Shown here piece after piece: positions 44,579 through 54,226 of a DNA stretch of 64,000 bases. The stretch is taken from NCBI RefSeq assembly GCF_001428105.1, contig NZ_LMSJ01000019.1, positions 62,001 through 126,000 on the forward strand. The letters are read 5' to 3'. A program made the translations under genes and the position numbers. The first letter of the stretch is position 1. The number at the start of each line of letters is the position of its first letter. The DNA is from Paenibacillus sp. Soil766. GTDB taxonomy: Bacteria; Bacillota; Bacilli; Paenibacillales; NBRC-103111. The notes under the pieces were generated by a model that was given only the letters and a program-made list of their open reading frames with translations, made no database searches and had not been told where the DNA came from.

Positions 44579-45241
44579 GTGATTGTACATCGGTTCTTGA
44601 AGCAATTGAAGAAGAGATTACGCTGGAAGCGAAGTTGGTTGACCTTAGGGATATTCGTTCTGGTTGTTATGGCTACCTGGTCCGTATTTGGTGATGATGC
44701 CCCCTACAACCGGAAAGTTGCCACTCGCGCGACCATCGCTGGTTTAACACCAGAAGATGATGTACGTCTTCAGGAAGCAACAAAACGGTTGCAAACCATT
44801 TCAGATCGCAGAGACAGCTATTTGCTCAAGTCCTATGTCTGCGGAGAAGAACGCAGTCAGTTGGGTTCGCATACGTCACAAGAATTACTTGCACTGCAGA
44901 AACAACACCCTAGTTGGCAGTTAAGCATTCAAGAGACAGGTGAGGTTGTTTTTACGGAAAACATTGAAGATTTATCACCAGACTGCAAAGAAAGGGCAGT
45001 ATTCGGGATAGACGGCAGCAGCAATTTGTCGTTATTCAATGGAACCCCTGCAAACAATCAAATTATTCGTACCTTTTTCCAACTCAATATTCAGCAATTA
45101 GAAAGCAGTTTGCCAAGAGATACGGTGGCACAGCTTCACGAAGGGATTCGAGTTACGGATATAGAGGAGTATAATAGCGTATTATCTACGTTCAGCGATT
45201 ATGCCATTGAAGTTACGGAAGGTGCAATGTCACGTCCTTAG
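44579..45241 (+). CDS. bofC: BofC-like sporulation checkpoint protein
   Basis: In B. subtilis BofC is exported from the forespore and restrains SpoIVB, the signal protease that triggers SpoIVFB to process pro-sigma-K. The 220-residue product has an N-terminal membrane anchor (WLTLGIFVLVVMATWSVF, about 20-37). A region with SYVCGEERSQLG follows (about 83-94), and a C-terminal BofC domain (SPDCKERAVFGIDG, about 138-151) with two cysteines that could pair. GTG 44579 follows AAGGGG. Position before ruvAB matches B. subtilis. Confidence 0.85.
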   Translation: MIVHRFLKQLKKRLRWKRSWLTLGIFVLVVMATWSVFGDDAPYNRKVATRATIAGLTPEDDVRLQEATKRLQTISDRRDSYLLKSYVCGEERSQLGSHTSQELLALQKQHPSWQLSIQETGEVVFTENIEDLSPDCKERAVFGIDGSSNLSLFNGTPANNQIIRTFFQLNIQQLESSLPRDTVAQLHEGIRVTDIEEYNSVLSTFSDYAIEVTEGAMSRP

Positions 45242-45268
45242 TTCAAAGAATACCATAGATAAAGCCTA

Positions 45269-45309
45269 AGAGATAGTTTCGGGAATTCCCGAGTCTATCT
45301 CTTTTTTTC
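45269..45309 (+). terminator. rho-independent terminator after bofC
   Basis: AGAGATAG (45269-45276) pairs with CTATCTCT (45295-45302), with an inner CGGGAATTCCCG palindrome, then seven T. Confidence 0.9.
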
Positions 45310-45316
45310 ATTCTCT

Positions 45317-45324
45317 GCTATAAT
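45317..45324 (+). promoter_or_regulatory. extended -10 promoter for ruvCAB
   Basis: TGCTATAAT is an extended -10 element directly downstream of the bofC terminator, about 147 bases before ruvC. No good -35 box is visible. Confidence 0.45.
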
Positions 45325-45470
45325 GGGAAATGACTACATATGTTCGCTTTTTTATAAAATATAAGCATTTATAAGTTTCAAATGATAAGTCGGCTATATT
45401 TCTAGATAAACACTTTGATACGTCCTTAGAGGACGGTGTGGCCGTTTATTTTGGATGGGAGAGAAATTCT

Positions 45471-45971
45471 TTGCGTATTCTAGGGATTGATCCAGGGATC
45501 GCGATCGTAGGCTTTGGCTTTATTGATAAAATCGGCAGTAAACTAGTTCCGGTACAATATGGTTCGATTCAAACGGAAGCACACACGGATCCAGGTATCC
45601 GGTTGAAAGATGTCTATGACGCTACAGTACAATTGATAGAGAAATATAAACCAGATGTGATGTCCATTGAGAAACTATTTTTTAATCGAAATGTAACAAC
45701 GGCATTTACTGTAGGTCAGGCGCGAGGCGTAATGATCCTTGCAGGCGTGCAGGCTGGGTTGCCGATTGCTGAATATACGCCGCTTCAAGTCAAGCAAGCC
45801 GTTGTAGGTTATGGGAATGCAGAGAAGAGGCAAGTACAGGAAATGGTCAAGATTTTGTTGAAGTTGTCCCAAATACCGAAGCCAGATGATGTCGCTGATG
45901 CCTTGGCTATCGCTATTTGTCATGCACATTCCTCCGCACTCCAATCTAGAATAAACGAGGTCAAACGATGA
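45471..45971 (+). CDS. ruvC: Holliday junction endonuclease RuvC
   Basis: Resolves Holliday junctions moved by RuvAB. Acidic active-site residues are present: Asp in ILGIDPGIAIVGFG at the N-terminus, Glu in VMSIEKLFFNRN (about 66) and the C-terminal pair in KPDDVADALAIAICH. Length 166 residues. TTG 45471 follows GGGAGAG by eight bases and gives the standard LRILGIDPG start; GTG 45438 is a longer alternative. B. subtilis lacks ruvC and uses RecU, so this marks a different lineage. The stop overlaps ruvA. Confidence 0.95.
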   Translation: MRILGIDPGIAIVGFGFIDKIGSKLVPVQYGSIQTEAHTDPGIRLKDVYDATVQLIEKYKPDVMSIEKLFFNRNVTTAFTVGQARGVMILAGVQAGLPIAEYTPLQVKQAVVGYGNAEKRQVQEMVKILLKLSQIPKPDDVADALAIAICHAHSSALQSRINEVKR

Positions 45972-46597
45972 TAGATTTCTTACGAGGTAAAGTAGCTCTG
46001 CGGGAAAGTGACTATGCAGTGCTCGATGTGAATGGTGTTGGCTACCGTGTATTTTGCCCGAACCCTTATGCGCTTTCGCATAAAGAAAATGAAGATGTCA
46101 CGATGTTTATCCATTATCATGTAAGGGAAGATGCGCATCTCCTGTTTGGCTTTATGACGCGCGATGAACAGTCCTTATTTCGCTTATTGCTGGATGTCAG
46201 TGGTATTGGTCCCAAAGTTGCGCTAGGCATTTTAGCGGCAGGTGGAAGACCCGAAGCTGTCATACTAGCGATAAGCCAAGAAAACTTGGCGTTTCTGACT
46301 AAGCTTCCTGGTATCGGGAAGAAAACAGCCCAACGGATTATTCTAGACTTGAAAGATAAGCTAGGCTCTGTGAGCTTCTCTAGTCCAGAGGCTGCTGTCG
46401 CATTAAGTGTTGTCGGTTCGGCACAATTAACAGAAGGCGGGCTGCCTTGGAGCGAAGCGAAGGAAGCCTTGATGACACTTGGCTATACGGAAGCAGAAGT
46501 CGATCGTGCATGGCTGCAAGTGAAGCCAAAAGCAGGGCCATCGGATTCTGTTGATGTGCTGGTGAAGCTTGCTTTGCAAGCTTTATTCACTATGTAA
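45968..46597 (+). CDS. ruvA: Holliday junction branch migration protein RuvA
   Basis: Tetrameric junction-binding protein. It has an N-terminal OB fold (1-64, MIDFLRGKVA and YVVLDVNGVGYRV-like), two helix-hairpin-helix motifs (VSGIGPKVALGILA at about 78-91 and LPGIGKKTAQRIILDLKDKL at about 113-132), and a C-terminal RuvB-binding domain (about 155-209, SEAKEALMTLGYTEAEV). The start overlaps ruvC as ATGA. Confidence 0.97.
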   Translation: MIDFLRGKVALRESDYAVLDVNGVGYRVFCPNPYALSHKENEDVTMFIHYHVREDAHLLFGFMTRDEQSLFRLLLDVSGIGPKVALGILAAGGRPEAVILAISQENLAFLTKLPGIGKKTAQRIILDLKDKLGSVSFSSPEAAVALSVVGSAQLTEGGLPWSEAKEALMTLGYTEAEVDRAWLQVKPKAGPSDSVDVLVKLALQALFTM

Positions 46598-46629
46598 GAA
46601 ATTGAACGAGCACAGAAAGGAGGGACACC

Positions 46630-47637
46630 ATGGACAATGATCGGATCATATCGGCTAATTTTATGATGGAAGACAATGTGGTCGAGTATAGTCTGCGTCC
46701 ACGGTTTTTGGCTGAATATATCGGCCAGAAACAGGCGAAGGAGAACCTCAAGATCTATATTGAAGCAGCGAAAATGAGGAAAGAGGCCCTAGATCATGTA
46801 CTTCTGTATGGACCGCCTGGACTCGGTAAAACCACGCTATCCAACATTATCGCCAATGAGCTTGGTGTGAATATTCGTACAACCTCCGGGCCTGCCATCG
46901 AGCGGCCTGGAGATCTTGCTGCCATCCTGACGAATTTGCAGGAGGGGGATGTGCTCTTCATCGATGAGATTCACCGACTCCACCGGACGGTGGAAGAGGT
47001 GCTATACCCAGCGATGGAGGATTTTGCCCTTGATATTATCATCGGCAAGGGGCCAAGCGCACGATCCGTGCGACTCGACCTGCCGCCATTTACCTTAATC
47101 GGCGCCACAACACGCGTTGGGCTGCTCTCTGCGCCTCTACGCGACCGATTTGGGGTCGTTAGTCGGTTGGAGTTTTACACGGTCGATGAGCTCAGCTACA
47201 TCGTTAGCCGGACAGCCGACATCTTGCAGGTCGGCATTGTTGGTGATGCTGCGCGTGAGATCGGCATGCGTTCGCGGGGGACTCCGCGTATCGCGAACCG
47301 ATTGCTGAAGCGGGTGCGCGATTTTGCCCAGGTGAGAGGCGACGGCATCATCACCATGGAGCTTGCCAAGGAGTCGCTAAGACTCCTGCAGGTGGATGAT
47401 CTGGGGTTGGATGAAATTGACCATAAGATGCTGCGTGCGATAATTCAGAGCTTCCAAGGGGGCCCTGTTGGGCTTGAAACGATCGCTGCAACCATCGGTG
47501 AGGAAAGCCAAACCATTGAAGATGTCTACGAGCCGTATTTGCTTCAAATTGGCTTTATGCAGCGTACACCTCGAGGACGGATCGTGACGCCGCAAGCTTA
47601 TCACCACCTCGGGTTACCGGTACCGGAGCAACGCTAG
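46630..47637 (+). CDS. ruvB: Holliday junction branch migration ATPase RuvB
   Basis: AAA+ motor of branch migration. Walker A is [18 protein letters not shown] (about 58-75), Walker [17 protein letters not shown] (about 109-124), sensor 1 [20 protein letters not shown], and the arginine finger is in the [17 protein letters not shown] context. A C-terminal winged helix (about 255-330) follows. Length 335. AAGGAGG lies before the ATG. Confidence 0.98.
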   Translation: MDNDRIISANFMMEDNVVEYSLRPRFLAEYIGQKQAKENLKIYIEAAKMRKEALDHVLLYGPPGLGKTTLSNIIANELGVNIRTTSGPAIERPGDLAAILTNLQEGDVLFIDEIHRLHRTVEEVLYPAMEDFALDIIIGKGPSARSVRLDLPPFTLIGATTRVGLLSAPLRDRFGVVSRLEFYTVDELSYIVSRTADILQVGIVGDAAREIGMRSRGTPRIANRLLKRVRDFAQVRGDGIITMELAKESLRLLQVDDLGLDEIDHKMLRAIIQSFQGGPVGLETIAATIGEESQTIEDVYEPYLLQIGFMQRTPRGRIVTPQAYHHLGLPVPEQR

Positions 47638-47675
47638 ATCTATTAGCGTTCAGCCTTCAAGAAATGACTTTTGTA

Positions 47676-47717
47676 AGCTTTTGCCGCTGCTGGAAGGGCG
47701 GGCAAGAGCTTTTTTTG
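47676..47717 (+). terminator. rho-independent terminator after ruvB
   Basis: AGCTTTTGCC pairs with GGCAAGAGCT (one mismatch) and is followed by seven T. Confidence 0.8.
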
Positions 47718-47804
47718 TCTTTTTTCAGCGAATAAACAAAACTTCTGTCTCTTGCTAGAGTCTACATTACTAGATGATAGCGTAAGAAAGGATACGATAC
47801 CTTT

Positions 47805-50015
47805 ATGTTTGGAAGACATCAGCTAGTTAAACCAAAGCGAATTGCCATCCTAACGGCAGCAGCATTAACGTTTACAGCCATTTTATATGGGGGATCTGAA
47901 GTGAATGCCGATGGGATTAAGCATTTGGATCAGATTCGTGTTGCCCTTGTCATTAATGCGACGAAATATAAAAAGATAGAACCGCTAGTTTCGCTCTCTT
48001 CCCCAGGCGGATTCGAGATTGGTGTGCGAAGTTCTGCGAATACGGAAGCGAAGCCATGGGCATCTATTTCGGATGCTACGATTCGGATGTCACTAGATCA
48101 ATACAGTATGATGATGCTAGAAACGCCAGACTACACGACGGCTAGGACCTTGAACGGCAAACTGGCAATAATGGCAGAAGAAAGTTTCGTGTTAAGTCGT
48201 AACAAGCTGGGCAAGATGGTGTACCAAGTTTATTACGGGAATCTGCCTACGAAGGGGGAAGCCGAAAGCGCAGCAGCTCAAGCCTTAAAGGACCCGGCGG
48301 TAGCGGCATTGACGAAATCAGCCCCTCCTGTGCCTAGTGGTCCCCTCCACTTGAGTGCGGGAACGTATGACTCAGAGGAAGCAGCCCAGCAGCAAATCGC
48401 CGTGTACACGGGGGCTGGTGTCCAAGCTGATCTGGTTTTACAGGAGAATGGGGCTGGCAACGTGGCCTACAGTGTCTGGTTAGGGAGCGAAGCAACGGAT
48501 GCCAAGCTTGAGCTCGTAAAGCAAGCAGCTTTGAAGGCTGCACCTAATACGCCTCTCCAACCAGCGAATACGAAATCGGCCTACTTGATCCGTAGATCAG
48601 ATGTAACAAGCTCGGCCAGTCCTACTATTACTATAGCCCATTATGTGACAGCTACTGGAGAGCAGAAAACTGTGATCCATCCTAAGAAACAGGGCATCGC
48701 AGTGAAAGAACGAATGGACCGCAGCTACCGTGGCGACATGGAGATTAGCACCTATCACGATCGATTGGCGTTGGTCAATGAACTTCCTATGGATCAATAT
48801 TTATATGGGGTTATTGGAGCAGAGCTTAACTCGCAATGGCCAGCAGAAGCACTGAAGGCACAAGCTGTAGCGGCGCGTACTTATGCCATCGTTCAAGGAA
48901 ACAAGTATGAGATTGCGCAAGTTACGGATACAACGCTTGAACAGGCCTACTATGGCTTGGGTAAAGAATTTACGGCTGGCAACCTAGCGGTTGATGCGAC
49001 AAAGGATCAAGTGATTACGAATACGCGAGGCTTGATAACACCAGTATTTGCTTCTAATGCGGGTGGCATAACAGCAGATTCTACAGAAGCTTGGGGCAAC
49101 TCGGTTGACTATTTGCGTAGTGTTGCAAGCCCAGATGAAAGCGCTGAACAGGGCAAAGCCATCTGGTACCAGATTCAACTATCAGACGGCCGAGTCGCTT
49201 ATGTACATAGCATGTATGTTAGGGATAGTGGACAGAAGGACAAGGCAGGTAAATCGATTTTCGAGGCTACAGAGTCAGATGTCAACGTACGTGTAGCACC
49301 TTATGTGGATAATGCTGCGAATCCTCCCATAGCTAAATTGACTGCCAAAGAAAAAGTCGTCATCCTTGGTCAAGAGAGAGAATCGAATGCTTACTCTTGG
49401 ATAAGAGGTCCTTACAGCCTGAGTGAAATTAAAAGCAAGTTAGAAGCTGCGAAGATCCCCATTAACGGAGAGTTAACCTCACTGGAAGTTTCCCAAAGAG
49501 GCCCGTCTGGCCGAGCAATTGAGTTGAAGGCCAACGGTGTTGTCGTGAAGTTAGACAATCCGGACGCTATTCGAGGCGTATTAGGTGGTTTACCGAGCAC
49601 GCTGTTTGAAATAGAAGGAGCAGGCAGTTATACTGGTACTAGCTCATCTGCTACAAGCACTGCCAACATTGCGATTTTGAGCGGCTCTGGGGTCGTTACG
49701 AGCAGCTCATCTTCAGATAGTGTTTATGTGTTATCCGGCAAACAAACGCAGCCAACTGCTGTGAAGAAAACGGATTTAATGACGCTAAGCAGTACGGGCT
49801 TAAGTAAGCCTGTGTTGACGGGAACAGGTTCATCTAGCATCCTTTCTAAGGGATCAACGGCCCTACTAGGAAATCAAATTATTTTCCGCGGAAAAGGGTT
49901 TGGCCATGGCGTAGGCATGTCGCAATGGGGTGCAAAAGGCTTTGCAGAGAAGGGCTACGATTACAAAAAAATACTTCAGACGTATTTTACTGGAGTCAAC
50001 ATAACGAAGGAATGA
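47805..50015 (+). CDS. SpoIID/LytB domain protein, long form
   Basis: An exported 736-residue protein. An N-terminal hydrophobic signal or anchor (about 12-30) is followed by two SPOR-like segments (about 145-165 KMVYQVYYGNLPTKGEAESA, and about 185-240). The SpoIID/LytB lytic-transglycosylase domain (about 320-720) contains LALVNELPMDQYLYGVIGAE, WPAEALKAQAVAARTYAI and the C-terminal GKGFGHGVGMSQWGAKGFAEKGYDY. An SH3-like insertion (VNVRVAPYVDNAAN, about 495-540) interrupts the domain. B. subtilis SpoIID is about half this length. Between ruvB and queA, it may act in sporulation or vegetative wall remodelling. Confidence 0.85.
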   Translation: MFGRHQLVKPKRIAILTAAALTFTAILYGGSEVNADGIKHLDQIRVALVINATKYKKIEPLVSLSSPGGFEIGVRSSANTEAKPWASISDATIRMSLDQYSMMMLETPDYTTARTLNGKLAIMAEESFVLSRNKLGKMVYQVYYGNLPTKGEAESAAAQALKDPAVAALTKSAPPVPSGPLHLSAGTYDSEEAAQQQIAVYTGAGVQADLVLQENGAGNVAYSVWLGSEATDAKLELVKQAALKAAPNTPLQPANTKSAYLIRRSDVTSSASPTITIAHYVTATGEQKTVIHPKKQGIAVKERMDRSYRGDMEISTYHDRLALVNELPMDQYLYGVIGAELNSQWPAEALKAQAVAARTYAIVQGNKYEIAQVTDTTLEQAYYGLGKEFTAGNLAVDATKDQVITNTRGLITPVFASNAGGITADSTEAWGNSVDYLRSVASPDESAEQGKAIWYQIQLSDGRVAYVHSMYVRDSGQKDKAGKSIFEATESDVNVRVAPYVDNAANPPIAKLTAKEKVVILGQERESNAYSWIRGPYSLSEIKSKLEAAKIPINGELTSLEVSQRGPSGRAIELKANGVVVKLDNPDAIRGVLGGLPSTLFEIEGAGSYTGTSSSATSTANIAILSGSGVVTSSSSSDSVYVLSGKQTQPTAVKKTDLMTLSSTGLSKPVLTGTGSSSILSKGSTALLGNQIIFRGKGFGHGVGMSQWGAKGFAEKGYDYKKILQTYFTGVNITKE

Positions 50016-50024
50016 ATAACTAAC

Positions 50025-51104
50025 ATGGAAGTACAAGCATTCGATTTTGATTTACCAGAATCACTTATTGCCCAGACGCCGCTGCTAGAGCGCACGGCGT
50101 CTAGACTGCTTACACTGAATAAAGTAACAGGCGAAACCGCTCATCGTACATTTGAAGATCTGATTGCTTACTTAGAAGCCGGGGATTTACTCGTGATGAA
50201 TGATACACGAGTCATTCCAGCACGGCTTTTTGGTATGAAGAAAGACACGGGCGCTAAAGTGGAACTATTGCTGTTAAAACCGCTGGGCGAGGATCGATGG
50301 GAAGCACTGGTTAAACCAGGGAAGCGCATGCAGCTCGGCGCTGTTGCGGTATTCGGCACAGCTGCTGACGAAGGTGGCGAGCCTCTCCTAACTGCGGAAG
50401 TCGTTGAAGTTGGCGACATGGGAGCTCGTATTCTACAATTCCGGTATACGGGAATTTTCAATGAGATCTTGGATCAATTAGGCGAGATGCCGCTTCCGCC
50501 TTATATCAAGGAGCAGCTATCCGAGCGGGAAAGATACCAAACCGTCTATGCGAAGCATGAAGGATCCTCTGCCGCGCCAACGGCAGGCTTGCATTTTACG
50601 GCAGATTATTTGGAGAGACTGAAGGACAAAGGTGTCCGACTAGCCTTCGTGACGCTGCATGTAGGTCTAGGTACATTCCGCCCTGTATCCGTGGATAAGA
50701 TTGAAGATCACCAGATGCATGCTGAGTATTACATTTTATCCGAAGCAACAGCAGCACTAATTAATGAAACGAAAGCGGCAGGGAAACGTGTTATTGCTGT
50801 CGGAACGACTTCTGCACGAACATTGGAGACAGCAGCAGGATTGAGCCGCGAGCAGCCAGGTTACCAAGAAGGACAACCTTTACGCATTCAGGCCTCTCAA
50901 GGATGGACATCTATTTTCATCTATCCTGGCTACACGTTTGGTGTCGTAGATGCATTGTTGACGAATTTTCATCTGCCAAAGTCAACATTGCTTATGCTCA
51001 TTAGTGCACTAGCTGGTAAAGCCAATATCATGCGAGCCTACGAAGAAGCTGTGAAAGAAGAGTACCGATTCTTCAGCTTCGGTGATGCCATGTTGATTTA
51101 TTAA
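50025..51104 (+). CDS. queA: S-adenosylmethionine:tRNA ribosyltransferase-isomerase
   Basis: Transfers the ribosyl group of SAM to preQ1 in tRNA during queuosine synthesis. The N-terminus [20 protein letters not shown], the segment [13 protein letters not shown] (about 63-75) and [15 protein letters not shown] (about 180-194) are family signatures, as is the C-terminal [16 protein letters not shown]. Length 359 is slightly long. It starts nine bases after the spoIID-like stop with GAAGGAATGA in that gene. tgt follows. Confidence 0.97.
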   Translation: MEVQAFDFDLPESLIAQTPLLERTASRLLTLNKVTGETAHRTFEDLIAYLEAGDLLVMNDTRVIPARLFGMKKDTGAKVELLLLKPLGEDRWEALVKPGKRMQLGAVAVFGTAADEGGEPLLTAEVVEVGDMGARILQFRYTGIFNEILDQLGEMPLPPYIKEQLSERERYQTVYAKHEGSSAAPTAGLHFTADYLERLKDKGVRLAFVTLHVGLGTFRPVSVDKIEDHQMHAEYYILSEATAALINETKAAGKRVIAVGTTSARTLETAAGLSREQPGYQEGQPLRIQASQGWTSIFIYPGYTFGVVDALLTNFHLPKSTLLMLISALAGKANIMRAYEEAVKEEYRFFSFGDAMLIY

Positions 51105-51141
51105 ATCATTCAATTGAACAAGAAGAGCAAGCTTAGAATAG

Positions 51142-52293
<1,152 letters not shown>

Positions 52294-52308
52294 GAGAGGA
52301 GGATACCT

Positions 52309-52623
52309 ATGTTTCTATTGGCAGAAGATGCAGCAAGCACAGGTGCAGTAGGATATTTGTATACATACGGGCCATTAGTGCTCATGTTCGTAGTTTTGTA
52401 CTTCTTACTTATTCGTCCACAGCAAAAAAGACAGAAAACACGTAGTCAAATGCTCGGAGGATTGAAAAAAGGGGATAAGGTTGTTACGATTGGCGGACTT
52501 CATGGCACGATTGTAGAAATCACAGATGACATTTGCGTACTTCGTGTTAACGATGCTACGAAAATGACTTTTGATCGCTCGGCAGTTAATGCAGTTTCAC
52601 AAACACAAGCTACTAAGGAATAA
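52309..52623 (+). CDS. yajC: preprotein translocase subunit YajC
   Basis: Small Sec accessory protein, 104 residues. One N-terminal membrane helix (about 17-37, LYTYGPLVLMFVVLYFLLIRPQQ) is followed by a soluble domain with GLKKGDKVVTIGGLHGTIVEI. It follows queA-tgt as in most bacteria. AGAGGAGGATACCT precedes the ATG. Confidence 0.96.
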   Translation: MFLLAEDAASTGAVGYLYTYGPLVLMFVVLYFLLIRPQQKRQKTRSQMLGGLKKGDKVVTIGGLHGTIVEITDDICVLRVNDATKMTFDRSAVNAVSQTQATKE

Positions 52624-52627
52624 GAAA

Positions 52628-52667
52628 ATAAAAAGCGAGGTCCTATAACAGGCTCTCGCTTTTTATT
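52628..52667. terminator. bidirectional terminator between yajC and the PAP2 gene
   Basis: AAAAAGCGAG pairs with CTCGCTTTTT around a 15-base loop. A and T runs flank it, and it serves two convergent genes. Confidence 0.85.
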
Positions 52668-52684
52668 TGCATATATAGTTGAAA

Positions 52685-53524
52685 TTAATATTCGTTATTC
52701 TTTACTGGGCGCTTAAGGAGTGCACGCTCACCAAGGATAAGTCGACCTTCAGCAATACGTAGACCCATTCGAGCAGCGACGACACCGAGTACAACACCAG
52801 CACACATATCGGACAACCAGTGAATACCTAGATAGAAGATTGTGAAAATGATAAAGGCTGCTGAGCAGGGAACGAAAACTTTCCAAAACATGTTTCGGCT
52901 TTTTACAGCGATAACCGCCATTGAAACGGATATGGATGTGTGCAAACTTGGGAAACAATTGTCGAGTCCAGATAAAGGTCTGTAATCTTGCTCGAACGTT
53001 GGGAACACATCTAAGATGAGTAGATCTACTTTTGGGTGGAAAAACCATACTTCATTAACTGGGAAAAAGAGATAAAACGGGATGGCTATCATATAATTGA
53101 ACATCAATGCATAACAGACGGCATAGAAAAGTTTATGATTCTTCTGATACGTGTAAAGAGCAATAGAAGTAATCATAATCGATGGGAATATAATGACATA
53201 GAAATAACTACATACGATCGTAAGAATATCATTATGGAAAAAGTTCTGAATCGTTGCTACAAAGTCTCCTTCGATGCCATAGATCGATTTCGTGAAATCG
53301 GCTTTGTATTGCATGCCTTTCTCAATGGCCATCTCCATCTTGTTAAACATGAGAATCATTAGCAACGCGATGAAATGAAAAAGGAATTTACGTGAAGTAA
53401 ATATTTCATGAACTAAGCTGCTGGCAATGGTGTATGGACTCTTTCGCGTTGCGATAATTACAAAAGCGAAAATTGTTAGTACAATATAAACTGTCGCATG
53501 CGTCATAGATTGAAAAGGGCTCAA
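52685..53524 (-). CDS. PAP2 superfamily membrane phosphatase-like protein
   Basis: A 279-residue polytopic protein. The PAP2 acid-phosphatase motifs are CFPSLHTSISVSMAV (motif 2 with the catalytic His) and YLGIHWLSDMCAGVVLG (motif 3). The arrangement resembles bacterial inositolphosphotransferase/IPC-synthase-like proteins; the lipid substrate is unknown. TTG 53524 is chosen because AGGGGG lies about seven bases upstream and a promoter -10 box falls inside the longer frame to 53611. Confidence 0.82.
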   Translation of the reverse strand: MSPFQSMTHATVYIVLTIFAFVIIATRKSPYTIASSLVHEIFTSRKFLFHFIALLMILMFNKMEMAIEKGMQYKADFTKSIYGIEGDFVATIQNFFHNDILTIVCSYFYVIIFPSIMITSIALYTYQKNHKLFYAVCYALMFNYMIAIPFYLFFPVNEVWFFHPKVDLLILDVFPTFEQDYRPLSGLDNCFPSLHTSISVSMAVIAVKSRNMFWKVFVPCSAAFIIFTIFYLGIHWLSDMCAGVVLGVVAARMGLRIAEGRLILGERALLKRPVKNNEY

Positions 53525-53572
53525 GTTGTATCCCCCTATATATTGGAAGTTTTGTGCGGCAATAACTATGAC

Positions 53573-53581
53573 ATTATACCA
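53573..53581 (-). promoter_or_regulatory. extended -10 promoter for the PAP2 gene
   Basis: On the - strand TGGTATAAT is an extended -10 element about 50 bases before TTG 53524. A weak TTGCAC lies 20 bases further upstream. Confidence 0.5.
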
Positions 53582-53620
53582 CACTAGGCGGGGGGGAAGT
53601 GCAATCTTCACGGAAAAGAC

Positions 53621-54019
53621 TTATTTTTGAGTATTTACACCAAGTATGCCACCGAGCGCCCCAGATGCGAATAAAATGCCAAGTAATTGGAGTGATTGAA
53701 GATTCAACCCTGCATCGAATGCTAGAAAACCGACTAGGAAAATGAGAATGAAATAGAAGACGCCGACCATGCCCCCGTGATACCAGCCGCGATTACCGGC
53801 TCGTTTACCAGAAACCCATCCTCCAATAAATAAGGAGACCGCATGGATGATGGTTGTTAATGTGTGTAAAGAGCTTTCTTGTGTGCTAGTTAAAAGTAAA
53901 AACAAGGAGGTCACAATGGTTCCAATGGTCATCATACTAAATGAATAGACGAGTCCTGAAAATAATGGCGATGTTATTCGAACCTGACTGACCGTTTTCA
54001 TAGGGTTCACAGGCATCAT
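53621..54019 (-). CDS. TIGR04086 family membrane protein
   Basis: A 132-residue protein with four predicted helices (for example MMTIGTIVTSLFLLL, IIHAVSLFIGGWVSG, GVFYFILIFLVGFLAF, LLGILFASGALGGILG) and the conserved GWVSGKRAGNRGWYHGGMVG loop. It corresponds to YrzE of B. subtilis by sequence type and by position near yajC. Role unknown. AGGAAAGG precedes closely spaced starts at 54019, 54016 and GTG 54010; the exact start is open. Confidence 0.82.
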   Translation of the reverse strand: MMPVNPMKTVSQVRITSPLFSGLVYSFSMMTIGTIVTSLFLLLTSTQESSLHTLTTIIHAVSLFIGGWVSGKRAGNRGWYHGGMVGVFYFILIFLVGFLAFDAGLNLQSLQLLGILFASGALGGILGVNTQK

Positions 54020-54226
54020 TCCTTTCCTATATTCGAACGCTTCATTACCACATAGGAAAGTTTAAGTTTTCGGATGCAGAAAACTGTGTTCCTATTGGCG
54101 ATAAAACCTACCTCTAAACGCGGTCGCTCATCATTGAACTGCCTCGATAAAGGTTTTCTCATCATCATTGTATGGCCAAGCACATAGAATTAGTACAAAC
54201 TATAGATCAAAGGAGTGTGATTATTT

